DNA from: Verrucomicrobiota bacterium
GTDB lineage: Bacteria > Verrucomicrobiota > Verrucomicrobiia > Limisphaerales > Pedosphaeraceae
Direction of reading: 5' to 3'
Length of the DNA stretch: 64,000 nucleotides
NCBI GenBank assembly: GCA_021325145.1
Contig: JAJPHR010000049.1
Span: forward strand, 102,661-166,660
Shown: one piece after another, positions 36,490 to 44,986 of the stretch
Layout of the letters: the number at the start of each line of letters is the position of its first letter
How positions within the stretch are numbered: the first letter of the stretch is position 1
The notes under the pieces: generated by a model
Told to the model about the DNA's origin: nothing
The model's database searches: none
The model's input: only the letters and a program-made list of their open reading frames with translations
Program-made: the position numbers and the translations under genes

Positions 36490-39400
36490 GCGCTTAACTT
36501 TTCACTGGTGGACAACAGCTCCCGGGACACCGGTTGGAACAAGCAAGCTACATGGGTGCCCGTACCGGGGTGGCTCTGCAAGGTTAAAATAGCGCCGATA
36601 ACCCGGGCGCGGTAGTGCATGATGCGGACGCCCATGCCGGTTTGCGGGCTGCGGGAGGGGGTGAACCCCGCGCCGTCATCGCGCACGCTCAACGCGTAAC
36701 GGTCCTTGGCCGGTTCGAGGGTGATGGTGACGTGTTCGGCCTTGCCGTGTTTCGAGGCGTTGGCGACGGCTTCCAGCACGATGTAATAAAGATGCAGCGC
36801 CACTTCGTTGTCCACGGCCGCAGGCGGGTCTTCACAAACGAAGCGGCATTCGATCTTGAAAAGTTCGCTGGCGTTGGCCGCCAGTTCTTCGAGCGCGGAA
36901 GCAAGGCCGTTTTCCTCAAGGCGAACGGGAAACAAACCGCGCGCCACGCCGCGGGTTTGGTGGATCACCGTGTTGAGCAAGCGGGTGATCCGCTCGGCCT
37001 GAGTGGATTCAGGCACGCTTTGTTCCTGCAAGCGATCGGCCAGCGTTTCGGTCATGAAAGCGATCCCGGCCAATTGCTGGCAGACGCCATCGTGAAGATC
37101 GTGGCCGATGCGGCGTTGCTCGCGATTGCTGATTTCGAGAATCTCCCGCTCCAGGCGCTTGCGTTCCGTGATGTCGCGGGCGATGCCTTCGACTTCCGTG
37201 AGGCGGCCATCGGTTTCGATCAAGCGTGTGCTGATCTCCAGCTTGAGACGTTGACCCGAGGCGGAGGCGAAGTCCCATTCGACCGTCGGCGGCGGCGCGC
37301 CTTTGACCACTTGATCGAGCCATTGCTGGGCAGCGCCGCGCTGTTCCGGCGCGATGAAATCGAGGATGTTCTTGTCCAGGATTTCCCGGCGTTTGCGTTG
37401 CAGGATTTCTTCACCGGTTTTGTTGATGGAGGTGATGCGGCCGCTCAAGTCATGGGTATAAACCATGTCATTCGCGTTTTCAAAGAGGTCGAGGTAGCGC
37501 TTCTCCAGGGCGGCTTCGTCTTCCAACTTTTGGCGGATGAGGCTGGTCTGGGTTTGGACCTGGCGGCGCAGCAAGGCGACCCACGCCAGTGCGAGCGCAA
37601 TGGCCAGGGCCATGCCGCCGGCGAGCATGAAGGCGTGCCGGGCGGTCCACCACGGCGGCGTTTCCAGGAGCTCGATGTCGCCCGGTTGACGAAGCAGGAG
37701 GCGGAAGGTCGCCGGTTCGTGCCTTTCTCCACCCTGGATGGAACAAACGCCGGTGAGCCGCAGGAGGCTGCCCGACTGAAACGCCGGGACCTCCGTGCGC
37801 TTCCCCTGCATCTCCAGGTGGGCGAGGAAAATGATCGGGCCGTCCTGCAACACCAATTGCGGGTTGGCGGAGCGCGGGACGCCTTGCAACAAGCGGGCTT
37901 TGATCTCCACCAATTGAGCGTCCGTGGTTCCTTGCAACAAGATTTGCTCGGCGGTGGTTTTTTTGGGAGCGGGCAAGGGCGCGGTTCCGGTTTGACGGAA
38001 AGCCGCTTCTTCCAGGTAGGGCGAAAAATCACCGAACACCGGAAAGCCGAGCGCATTCCCGAGCACCGGGAAACCCAGCGCGTCCACGACGTCGCCGATG
38101 TGAACTTCGTTCGTCTGGCGCGTCAAGACGCGCACCCCGCCCGAAGCGTCCTGGATGATGAATCCCTGGCCGGGGATTCGCAGCGTCACTTCACCGCTTA
38201 CCTTGACCCGCCGGCCCGCGAGCCGATTGGGGTCAAAGGTGGCGACGGCTTCGATCCGCGTTGGCTCGATGGAGAAAGGATCGGCGGGAGGGCTTTCGAT
38301 GAGGTGCACCTGCTCCAGACCCGGCGCGTGCAGGGTGATGCCGCTCAGTTGGCGGCGCGAGTTTAACTCAGAAGTACAGGCGCCCTCAACGCTGACCAAA
38401 GCATCAATAAGCTGAGTCGGCGCCGGCGCCTCTTCGGAACCGGGAATGATGACTTTGAAACGGCCTTTGGGCGTCATCAGGCTGAGGCTGACATGCCCGT
38501 ATTGTTGGTCCACGCGCCGCACCACACCGTCCATCTGCACCCAGCGCGCGTCCAGGTGGCCGTTGGCAACATCGTCGAGATCCACTTTGGCCGGCGTGGG
38601 CAGGTTGGTGGATTGAAGCACTTGCACGGAGGAACTGAGCACCTCGGGCGCGAACCCGCCGGGGCTGGTGCGGCCAATCAGTTCCACCCATTGGCCGGAT
38701 TGAAGGTTGCGCTGGTTGGAATCGACATAAATCGCGCCGCCCTTGTCCTGCAGGAAGACATTGTGCCAATCCGGGTCTGCAAACGTAATCACGCCGTGCA
38801 GCTTCACGGGAATTTGTTGCGCCGCTTCATCGCGCTTCAGCTTCAGGATTTCGGAAACCTGGGTGAGGACTTCCGGGGGGCTGAGCGCGTGGGCGGGTGG
38901 TTCTTCCGGCGAGGGCGGGGATGCGGCGGTTTGCGCGGGGGGCTCCACGACTTCGAAGTACGCGTTGTTCAAAAATGTTTCGCTCGAGGACACCGTCAAG
39001 TTTCCCCAAACATCCACCCGCTCGTCCGTCCGGGCGGGGGAGAGTTGGATGACGCGCGCGCGAATGACGCCGGTGGGATCCTTGACGACGAGCGACTGGC
39101 CGGGTTGATAGGAGGCGATCAGTCCGTTGATGTGGACCATGGTGTTGGTCCAGGAGCCCAATTCCCGGTTGAGCAGCGTGCCGATCGAGGTGACGGGAGT
39201 CTGGGGCGGATTCGCGCCGGAGGATTGGAGCACGGTGACTTCGTTGAATCCGGGAACGAATACGGAGGCCGATTCCAGCCGGCCATCCACGACTTTGCTG
39301 GCATTGATGCCCCGCACACGGACCCGGGAATCCCGCAACCGCTTGAAGTCACTGTTGGTTGGCGGCCCCATCACATAGACGAGGCAGTTTTGCGCGCCAT

Positions 39401-39962
39401 CCTCCTGCAACAGCAGCGCCAGCCGGCCAAGGCTGGTGTCGGCGGAAAAAACGCGGCCGGTGGTTTCGATCCATTCACACCAATCACTGGCCAGTTGGGA
39501 TAACGCGAGCGGTTTGGCGATGGGCAGCGGTGCCTCGCCCAGGATGGTCAGGCTCGGGTTGAGCAGCGTTTTGTCACCGGTTGTCGTGCCGGTGATTTCG
39601 ACCACCCGTCCAATCTGCGGCTGCGCGCTGAACAGGTGCGGATTGAAGTAACCAGCGTTTTGCCCATCGTGGACATACATTTGATTCCAGCCCGAATCGT
39701 AACAAACCACGACTCCTTTGATGCGAACCGGACGGCTGCCCGAAACCTGGTCGTGAGTCAGGCGGGTGAACTCGTAAGCACTGACGACCGGGTTGGTATT
39801 CGCGACTTGGGCGGCGAGCGGGAGAGCGGGCAGGCAAGCGCAGAAAAGCCACGCCAGTCCGAGCTTTTCTCGCGCGCCATGACTGCGTTTCAGCCTGGGT
39901 TCGGTCTGATTAGCGGCAGGGAGCATACTCTCAAAATCCACAATCAAAGCATTTCCCTTCAA
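36486..39962 (-). CDS. Large membrane sensor histidine kinase (HisKA_3) with OB-like repeats and PAS
   Basis: 1,158 aa. A signal-like hydrophobic segment (LAWLFCACLPALPLAAQ) is followed by about 720 exported residues with at least four similar OB-fold-like units. Each begins with RIKGVVV, HINGLIA, KLHGVIT or VSGEVTL and has a Y/FLQD.GGAIYV-type strand. A membrane helix lies around 774-796. A PAS domain follows (ENANDMVYTHDLSGRITSIN), then HisKA_3 with the phosphoacceptor His957 in GHDLHDGVCQQL, and HATPase_c (N1068; DDGAGF). It would autophosphorylate and pass phosphate to Asp61 of the coupled regulator. The ligand for the periplasmic repeats is unknown. Met13 (39926) is an alternative start. 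Confidence 0.9.
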   Translation of the reverse strand: MKGNALIVDFESMLPAANQTEPRLKRSHGAREKLGLAWLFCACLPALPLAAQVANTNPVVSAYEFTRLTHDQVSGSRPVRIKGVVVCYDSGWNQMYVHDGQNAGYFNPHLFSAQPQIGRVVEITGTTTGDKTLLNPSLTILGEAPLPIAKPLALSQLASDWCEWIETTGRVFSADTSLGRLALLLQEDGAQNCLVYVMGPPTNSDFKRLRDSRVRVRGINASKVVDGRLESASVFVPGFNEVTVLQSSGANPPQTPVTSIGTLLNRELGSWTNTMVHINGLIASYQPGQSLVVKDPTGVIRARVIQLSPARTDERVDVWGNLTVSSSETFLNNAYFEVVEPPAQTAASPPSPEEPPAHALSPPEVLTQVSEILKLKRDEAAQQIPVKLHGVITFADPDWHNVFLQDKGGAIYVDSNQRNLQSGQWVELIGRTSPGGFAPEVLSSSVQVLQSTNLPTPAKVDLDDVANGHLDARWVQMDGVVRRVDQQYGHVSLSLMTPKGRFKVIIPGSEEAPAPTQLIDALVSVEGACTSELNSRRQLSGITLHAPGLEQVHLIESPPADPFSIEPTRIEAVATFDPNRLAGRRVKVSGEVTLRIPGQGFIIQDASGGVRVLTRQTNEVHIGDVVDALGFPVLGNALGFPVFGDFSPYLEEAAFRQTGTAPLPAPKKTTAEQILLQGTTDAQLVEIKARLLQGVPRSANPQLVLQDGPIIFLAHLEMQGKRTEVPAFQSGSLLRLTGVCSIQGGERHEPATFRLLLRQPGDIELLETPPWWTARHAFMLAGGMALAIALALAWVALLRRQVQTQTSLIRQKLEDEAALEKRYLDLFENANDMVYTHDLSGRITSINKTGEEILQRKRREILDKNILDFIAPEQRGAAQQWLDQVVKGAPPPTVEWDFASASGQRLKLEISTRLIETDGRLTEVEGIARDITERKRLEREILEISNREQRRIGHDLHDGVCQQLAGIAFMTETLADRLQEQSVPESTQAERITRLLNTVIHQTRGVARGLFPVRLEENGLASALEELAANASELFKIECRFVCEDPPAAVDNEVALHLYYIVLEAVANASKHGKAEHVTITLEPAKDRYALSVRDDGAGFTPSRSPQTGMGVRIMHYRARVIGAILTLQSHPGTGTHVACLFQPVSRELLSTSEKLSA

Positions 39963-39991
39963 TGCATTGTGGGGAAGAAACGTACATCGTG

Positions 39992-40027
39992 TGTAACTTA
40001 TACATCAATTCTACTACAATAGTTACA
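39992..40027. promoter_or_regulatory. Inverted repeat in the divergent kinase/LamG promoter region
   Basis: TGTAACT (39992-39998) is the reverse complement of AGTTACA (40021-40027), with 22 bp between, in an AT-rich stretch between two divergent genes. Site spacing fits a dimeric regulator. The target is unproven. Confidence 0.45.
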
Positions 40028-40046
40028 TTTATGTGATAAAAAGTAC

Positions 40047-40074
40047 TTGCCACAGCCAAAAAACGTGATAACAT
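40047..40074 (+). promoter_or_regulatory. Candidate promoter for the LamG/Ig-like gene
   Basis: TTGCCA (40047-40052), 16-bp spacer, TAACAT (40069-40074). It lies about 75 bp before the ATG at 40149 and overlaps AT-rich DNA next to the inverted repeat. Confidence 0.35.
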
Positions 40075-40148
40075 CTCGCCCGTCTCTGGCAAATCTGTAC
40101 GAAAACATACTACAAATCCTGCCCAACCAGATCAACCCAAAAAACCAC

Positions 40149-42437
40149 ATGAAACGACCAACCGTACCTAAGCTGTTGTGGCTGCCCATTGCGGCGGCTG
40201 CCGCGCTGGTGTCCCAATTCGCCGCGAACGCCGCAAGCTATTCAGCAACGATCCTTGGCGACAATCCAGTTGCCTACTATCGCTTCGAGGAAATGTCAGG
40301 CATTACCATCTTTGACGCCACCACGAATCATTTTGATGGCAATCTCAACCAGGTTGCAAATCAGGACAGCACTCTCTACCCCGGCCTGGGACAGTTTGGA
40401 ATATCCAGCAACTCGATTTTGTTCCGGACCTCGGATTCGCTCAGCGGCCACCAGGGTGACATCGATATTCCCTTCAATTCGACCATTAACCCCACAACGG
40501 ACGGCACCAACGGAGCGCCGTTCACGGCTGAACTTTGGGTACAGGCGATATCGAAACCATCCGGTTTTGAAGTTCCGCTGGATAGTTCTTCACCCTTCCA
40601 AAGTGGGATTTATGCCAATTCTGCTGGTTGGAATTTTTACCAGACGCCCGGGGCAAACAGCACCTGGTCTTATAGCCTCAGGCCCAACCCCGGGTTTGTA
40701 GGTAACGGAACGGCTTTGGTGACGTTGCTCCAATGGACTCATCTGGTGCTGGCGTACGATGGAACCAACGCCCACTTTTATGTCAACGGCACGCAAACGC
40801 GTTCCGACGCTGTTCCACAATATCTGGCCGATAACGGCGCGGACATGCTCGTCGGCCAGGGCCCCAATACCGGACAAACGCCCTTCGATGGTTATGTCGA
40901 TGAAGTTGCGATTTACGGCTACGCTCTCAGCGCCTCGCAGGTTTTGAACCATTACCAGGTGGGTACCAATAACATCGTGGCTCCTCCCACTCCGCCTTCT
41001 TTCCTTTCCCAGCCGACCCCTGTCACCGCTTATTCGGGAACGCCGGTTTCGTTCAGCGTGACTGCTGGCGGCACGGCGCCCCTGAGTTATCAATGGAAAA
41101 GGGGGAACACCGCCATCCCGGGCGCTACCAGCAGCAGTTACTCGTTTGTCTGCCATTATCCAGCGGACGACCAGGTGAATTTCTCGGTCCTGGTCACCAA
41201 TGTCGCCGGCGCTTCGAACAGCGCCGCTGCCACGCTCACGGTGTTGACGAACCTGAACGTGCTAAATAGCCCCTTCTCAGTCACCCGCGAAGTCGGCAGC
41301 TATGCGGCGTTCCGTGTCAATGCCAGCGGCGCCGTGCCCATCACCTATCAGTGGGTCAGCAGCACCAATGCCGGGGCCACTTACAATCCCATTGCGGGCG
41401 CCACCAGCGACACGTTATGGGTGGCCAATGTTCAGTTGACCAATGATCAAACCCTATATGCGGCCAACGTCACGGGCCCCTTCGGCACAGCCCAAAGCGA
41501 CGCAGCCACCTTGACGGTAGTTCCGCGTGCGGTCACCGTCCCGATCACGGGCTACGCCCGCGTAGTAGTGGCGGACAAACCAGTCGCTTATTGGAGGTTG
41601 GATGAGACAAATGGCACTACGGCGACGGACGCGGTCGGGAGCTTTGACGGCACCTACTCGGGTCTTCTCTCAGACTTTGTCTTTGGCTATCCAACCGGCA
41701 TTCCGCACGAGACCAACGGGGCCATCCACATCACGAACAGCGCCTTTGTAACCATCCCTTACGCGCTGGAACTGAACCCCGTGACCGGCCCATGGTCCTA
41801 TGAGTTCTGGATCAAAGCCACTTCACAGACCGGAAACTTTGTCACGCCGATTGCATCTGAAGCCAACCCGGGTCTTACGGCAACAACGTTGTCTGGCTGG
41901 AATATTTACCAGCATAACCAGGGCTTCTGGACCTGGAATATTTTCAACGGCGGCCCCAACGGCAGCTTCACGAGCGAGTTCGCGGACCACCCGGTCACAA
42001 ACGGATGGTACCACATGGTGCTCACGGACGATCTCACAACGTTGAGCTGGTATGCCAACAACCGGTTGGTCTTTACCTATCCGGTCGCAGGCAACTTCGT
42101 GCAAAACGGCATCAACGGCGACCCGGGTGTCGCTGGCGGGCCGCTCACCATCGGCGTCCGCAGTGACGGGGCCTTCGGCGGCTTTGACGGCGGGGTGGAC
42201 GACGTGGCGGTTTATAACTACGTGCTCAGTCCCGCCCAGATCTCGAATCACTTCAACAATTCAACCCGTGTCAGCCTCGTCCAATCGGGCAACAAGGTGA
42301 TCGTGACCTGGCCGGTCGGCACACTGCAGGCCTCCACGAATGTCACCGGAGTTTATACCAACGTGCCTGGCGCAACCTCGCCTCTCACCAACAACATCGG
42401 CGGTCGCGCGACCTTCTACCGCGTGAAGGTGCAATGA
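40149..42437 (+). CDS. Secreted LamG/Ig-like adhesin-type protein
   Basis: 762 aa from the ATG at 40149, which starts a signal peptide (LLWLPIAAAAALVSQFAANA). A LamG-like domain comes first (residues about 35-290: DNPVAYYRFEEMSG, WTHLVLAYDGTNAHFYVNG, GYVDEVAIYGYAL). Two Ig-like domains follow (about 305-480: SYQWKRGNTAIPGATSSSY and TYQWVSS). A second LamG is at about 500-720 (DKPVAYWRLDETNG, DDVAVYNYVLSP). The short final module ends WPVGTLQASTNVTGVYTNV...FYRVKVQ. There is no enzyme domain. It is probably a surface-binding protein and may be transcribed before the chitinase run, whose first gene begins about 100 bp later. Confidence 0.85.
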   Translation: MKRPTVPKLLWLPIAAAAALVSQFAANAASYSATILGDNPVAYYRFEEMSGITIFDATTNHFDGNLNQVANQDSTLYPGLGQFGISSNSILFRTSDSLSGHQGDIDIPFNSTINPTTDGTNGAPFTAELWVQAISKPSGFEVPLDSSSPFQSGIYANSAGWNFYQTPGANSTWSYSLRPNPGFVGNGTALVTLLQWTHLVLAYDGTNAHFYVNGTQTRSDAVPQYLADNGADMLVGQGPNTGQTPFDGYVDEVAIYGYALSASQVLNHYQVGTNNIVAPPTPPSFLSQPTPVTAYSGTPVSFSVTAGGTAPLSYQWKRGNTAIPGATSSSYSFVCHYPADDQVNFSVLVTNVAGASNSAAATLTVLTNLNVLNSPFSVTREVGSYAAFRVNASGAVPITYQWVSSTNAGATYNPIAGATSDTLWVANVQLTNDQTLYAANVTGPFGTAQSDAATLTVVPRAVTVPITGYARVVVADKPVAYWRLDETNGTTATDAVGSFDGTYSGLLSDFVFGYPTGIPHETNGAIHITNSAFVTIPYALELNPVTGPWSYEFWIKATSQTGNFVTPIASEANPGLTATTLSGWNIYQHNQGFWTWNIFNGGPNGSFTSEFADHPVTNGWYHMVLTDDLTTLSWYANNRLVFTYPVAGNFVQNGINGDPGVAGGPLTIGVRSDGAFGGFDGGVDDVAVYNYVLSPAQISNHFNNSTRVSLVQSGNKVIVTWPVGTLQASTNVTGVYTNVPGATSPLTNNIGGRATFYRVKVQ

Positions 42438-42454
42438 GTTGAGAAACTGATAAA

Positions 42455-42484
42455 CCATCGCCGGGGCACCCGCCCCGGCGATGG
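42455..42484 (+). terminator. Strong hairpin after the LamG/Ig-like gene
   Basis: CCATCGCCGGGG (42455-42466) and CCCCGGCGATGG (42473-42484) form a perfect 12-bp stem with a 6-nt loop, 18 bp after the stop codon. There is no T-tract on the plus strand. Confidence 0.65.
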
Positions 42485-42538
42485 AAAACCGAGCCGTATG
42501 TGAGTGGCGCTGAATCCAGATTGATTGGAGAACCGCCG

Positions 42539-44041
42539 ATGGAGAACTCATCCGCCAAAATGTTAACGATTAGCGCGCAAAACTTCTGCCAGCCGGTCGC
42601 GCCTGACCGCAGCGACAGGAGCGCGGCATTCCCGCCGCTTCAACGCGCGAGATTTGGAGAGTGTGGAGCAATTTCAACTTATTCGCTGGCAGGATCGTCG
42701 AAGCGGCATAAATGCCGCGCTCTGTGGCTGGCGCTGATCGCCTGCCTGCTCCCGTTCATTGCTTCGGCTGACCTATGGTGCTCGGCCTATTATCCCGGAT
42801 GGGAACAGGGAGTAATGCCGGCTTCAGACATTGATTTTACGACCGTAAGCCATGTCATCCATTTCGCGCTGATTCCAAACGCGGATGGCTCGCTCGACAG
42901 CAGCGCGAACAGCATCACACCGTCCAACTCGGCTGATCTTGTCTCTCGCGCACACGCTGCCCACAGGAAAGTGTTGATCTGCGTTGGCGGCGCGAACACC
43001 AGCTTTCAGGGAGCGACCACCAGCACGAACCTGCCCACTTTCATCAATAATCTCACCAACTTCATGTCGGCGCGGGGTTATGACGGCATCGACGTGGATT
43101 GGGAACCGCTGGACGCCTCCGATGCCGGTCAATACACGAATTTCGTCAACGGTTTGCGAGCAGCGCTCGATGTCATCACGCCCCGTCCACTCTTGACAGC
43201 GCCGGTCGCCTCCCCGCCGACGCCGGCTTCGCTGCTCGCCTCCATCCAGGCTCAGTACGATCAGATTAACCTCATGACCTACGACTTGTCCGGCCCCTAC
43301 GCCGGCTGGGTCACATGGTTTAATTCCCCCATTTACGATGGCGGTTACCGGTTTCCCAGCACGGGCGGACTTGTGCCCTCAATCGACGGCATGGTGAGCA
43401 ACCTGCTGGCTGGCGGTGTTGCGCCGGGCAAACTCGGCGTCGGCATTCCCTTTTACGGATACATTTGGAGCGGAGGGAGCGGCATGTCCACGGGCGGCGC
43501 GTCGCAGCCGCGCCAATCCTGGACGACCGCACCGACGGTAACCACACCAGATTATAACAGCATCATTTCCACTTACTACCAGTCGAACCTGTATCATTGG
43601 GATCTGAGCGCCCAGGCGGCTTATCTGAGCATCGATAATTCCGGCTCAAGCAATGACAAATTCATTTCGTTTGACGATGCCCGCGCGTGCCAGAGCAAGG
43701 TCAGCTACGCGCGCAACCGCCATCTCGGTGGCGTGATGATTTGGGAACTGGCCCAGGACCACCAACCCGGCCAGCCGGACCCGTTGCTGCAGGCGATCAA
43801 ACAAGCGCTTGCCTCGCCCGGCGTGGCCTCGCTCCTGCCGGCCGGCCCGGACATGAATTTGAGCTTTCTGAGCATGCCACTTGCTTCGTATCGCGTGGAG
43901 TGGACGAGCAACATCAGCGGCGGATTGTGGAATACGCTCACGATCACCAATACCGCGGGCACCGGCGGGGTCCTGCGCGTGACCGATCCGGGCGCCGTAA
44001 GCCAGCCTCGACGTTATTACCGCGTTAAAACACCACCCTGA
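42539..44041 (+). CDS. GH18 chitinase-like glycosidase, secreted
   Basis: 500 aa from the ATG at 42539, chosen because GGAG lies 8 nt upstream. A GTG at 42500 and ATG at 42560 are alternatives. The GH18 signature is [10 protein letters not shown] with D182, D185, D187 and the acid/base Glu189. [15 protein letters not shown] and [15 protein letters not shown] are also typical. The signal-peptide core ([17 protein letters not shown]) starts only around residue 60, because an inverted-repeat element occupies the preceding codons. The C-terminus carries the short W/F-Y-R-type module ([20 protein letters not shown]...[10 protein letters not shown]). It probably hydrolyses chitin or related beta-1,4-GlcNAc polymers. 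Four genes run in the same direction behind one another here. Confidence 0.88.
   Translation: MENSSAKMLTISAQNFCQPVAPDRSDRSAAFPPLQRARFGECGAISTYSLAGSSKRHKCRALWLALIACLLPFIASADLWCSAYYPGWEQGVMPASDIDFTTVSHVIHFALIPNADGSLDSSANSITPSNSADLVSRAHAAHRKVLICVGGANTSFQGATTSTNLPTFINNLTNFMSARGYDGIDVDWEPLDASDAGQYTNFVNGLRAALDVITPRPLLTAPVASPPTPASLLASIQAQYDQINLMTYDLSGPYAGWVTWFNSPIYDGGYRFPSTGGLVPSIDGMVSNLLAGGVAPGKLGVGIPFYGYIWSGGSGMSTGGASQPRQSWTTAPTVTTPDYNSIISTYYQSNLYHWDLSAQAAYLSIDNSGSSNDKFISFDDARACQSKVSYARNRHLGGVMIWELAQDHQPGQPDPLLQAIKQALASPGVASLLPAGPDMNLSFLSMPLASYRVEWTSNISGGLWNTLTITNTAGTGGVLRVTDPGAVSQPRRYYRVKTPP
42615..42725. mobile_element. Inverted-repeat (MITE-like) element inside the GH18 N-terminal region
   Basis: The 23-nt left arm (42619-42641, starting GAGCGCGGCATT) and right arm (42700-42722, ending AATGCCGCGCTC) are inverted copies with about 3 mismatches, flanked by ACAG and TGT. 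About 58 bp separate the arms. The element is short, non-coding in itself and carries no transposase. It lies in frame within the predicted N-terminus of the GH18 gene. Confidence 0.75.
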
Positions 44042-44063
44042 GAAAACAACCCAGAGCCATCTT

Positions 44064-44894
44064 ATGATACCCAATCCCTCGCCAGCCAGTTCCGGCGCAT
44101 GTCCGCTTGGGCGTTGCCGTCGTGGTTTCACTCTCATCGAATTGCTCGTGGTGATCGCCATCATCGCCATTCTTGCCGCACTGCTCCTGCCCGTGCTCAC
44201 CAAAGCCAAGAACAAAGCCAAACGAATCCAATGCCTCAATGACATGAGCCAGCTCCAAAAGTGCGCCCTCATGTATTCCGGAGATAACAACGGCGTCTTC
44301 GCGCAAAACGAACCGACCGCCGCGAAATCGACGAATTCCTGGATCCAGGGTGACATGAGCGACACTCCTTCCGCCTATGGCCAGGTCACTCCGGGGGTGC
44401 TGGATTCCACCAATCAACTCTGCCTTTCGACGGGGAAATTTTGGCAGTATAATAACAGCCCCGGCATTTATCACTGCCCGGCGGACCCCATTCTGGTCAG
44501 TGGAACCCCAAGGGTGCGCAGCGTCTCCATGAACGGCTGGATCGCGACTACCCGCTCACAAACCTTTTTCTCCGGGGCCGGAAATTATCGCTCCTACCTT
44601 AAGGAGAGCGACCTGATGGTGCCGGGCCCTTCCATGACGTGGATGCTGATCGACGAGCACGAGATGAGCATCAACGATGGCTGGTTCGCCGTTGATATGA
44701 CTGACGGCCGGCCGTTTGCCGATTTCCCCGCGACGCGGCACGACCGCGGTTACGGCCTCTCATTTTGCGATGGCCATGCCGAGATTTATAAAATGGTGGA
44801 TGGCCGCACTCACTGGCCGGTGCCCGGCAATGTCAACAGCCCCATAAATCCGGATTGGGCCAAGCTGAAGTACGCTTCTTCAGCTTTGCAATAG
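44064..44894 (+). CDS. Type II/IV pseudopilin-like protein with H-X9-DG motif
   Basis: 276 aa. A type-IV prepilin leader is present, RRG at 19-21 then [16 protein letters not shown], with Glu26 at position +5 after cleavage. The C-terminal region has [13 protein letters not shown], the H-X9-DG motif of secreted PVC-group pseudopilins. Such proteins are usually minor pilins or extracellular-facing components whose exact role is unknown. It lies 22 bp after the GH18 gene and 92 bp before the symporter, suggesting co-expression with the chitin-use genes. It may help display or export the hydrolase. Confidence 0.9.
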   Translation: MIPNPSPASSGACPLGRCRRGFTLIELLVVIAIIAILAALLLPVLTKAKNKAKRIQCLNDMSQLQKCALMYSGDNNGVFAQNEPTAAKSTNSWIQGDMSDTPSAYGQVTPGVLDSTNQLCLSTGKFWQYNNSPGIYHCPADPILVSGTPRVRSVSMNGWIATTRSQTFFSGAGNYRSYLKESDLMVPGPSMTWMLIDEHEMSINDGWFAVDMTDGRPFADFPATRHDRGYGLSFCDGHAEIYKMVDGRTHWPVPGNVNSPINPDWAKLKYASSALQ

Positions 44895-44986
44895 CAACCG
44901 AGCCCTGATCTCCCGAATCCAACTCAATGAAAACGCAGCGCGGATTGATTTGACCTCGCGTTGCGAAGCGGAAATCCTCCTTCATC

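Noticed and set aside
36615..38366. A 583-codon plus-strand frame opposite the sensor kinase gene
   Set aside because: It is antisense to a kinase with intact motifs, its translation lacks recognisable domains, and its length is explained by codon bias in high-GC DNA.
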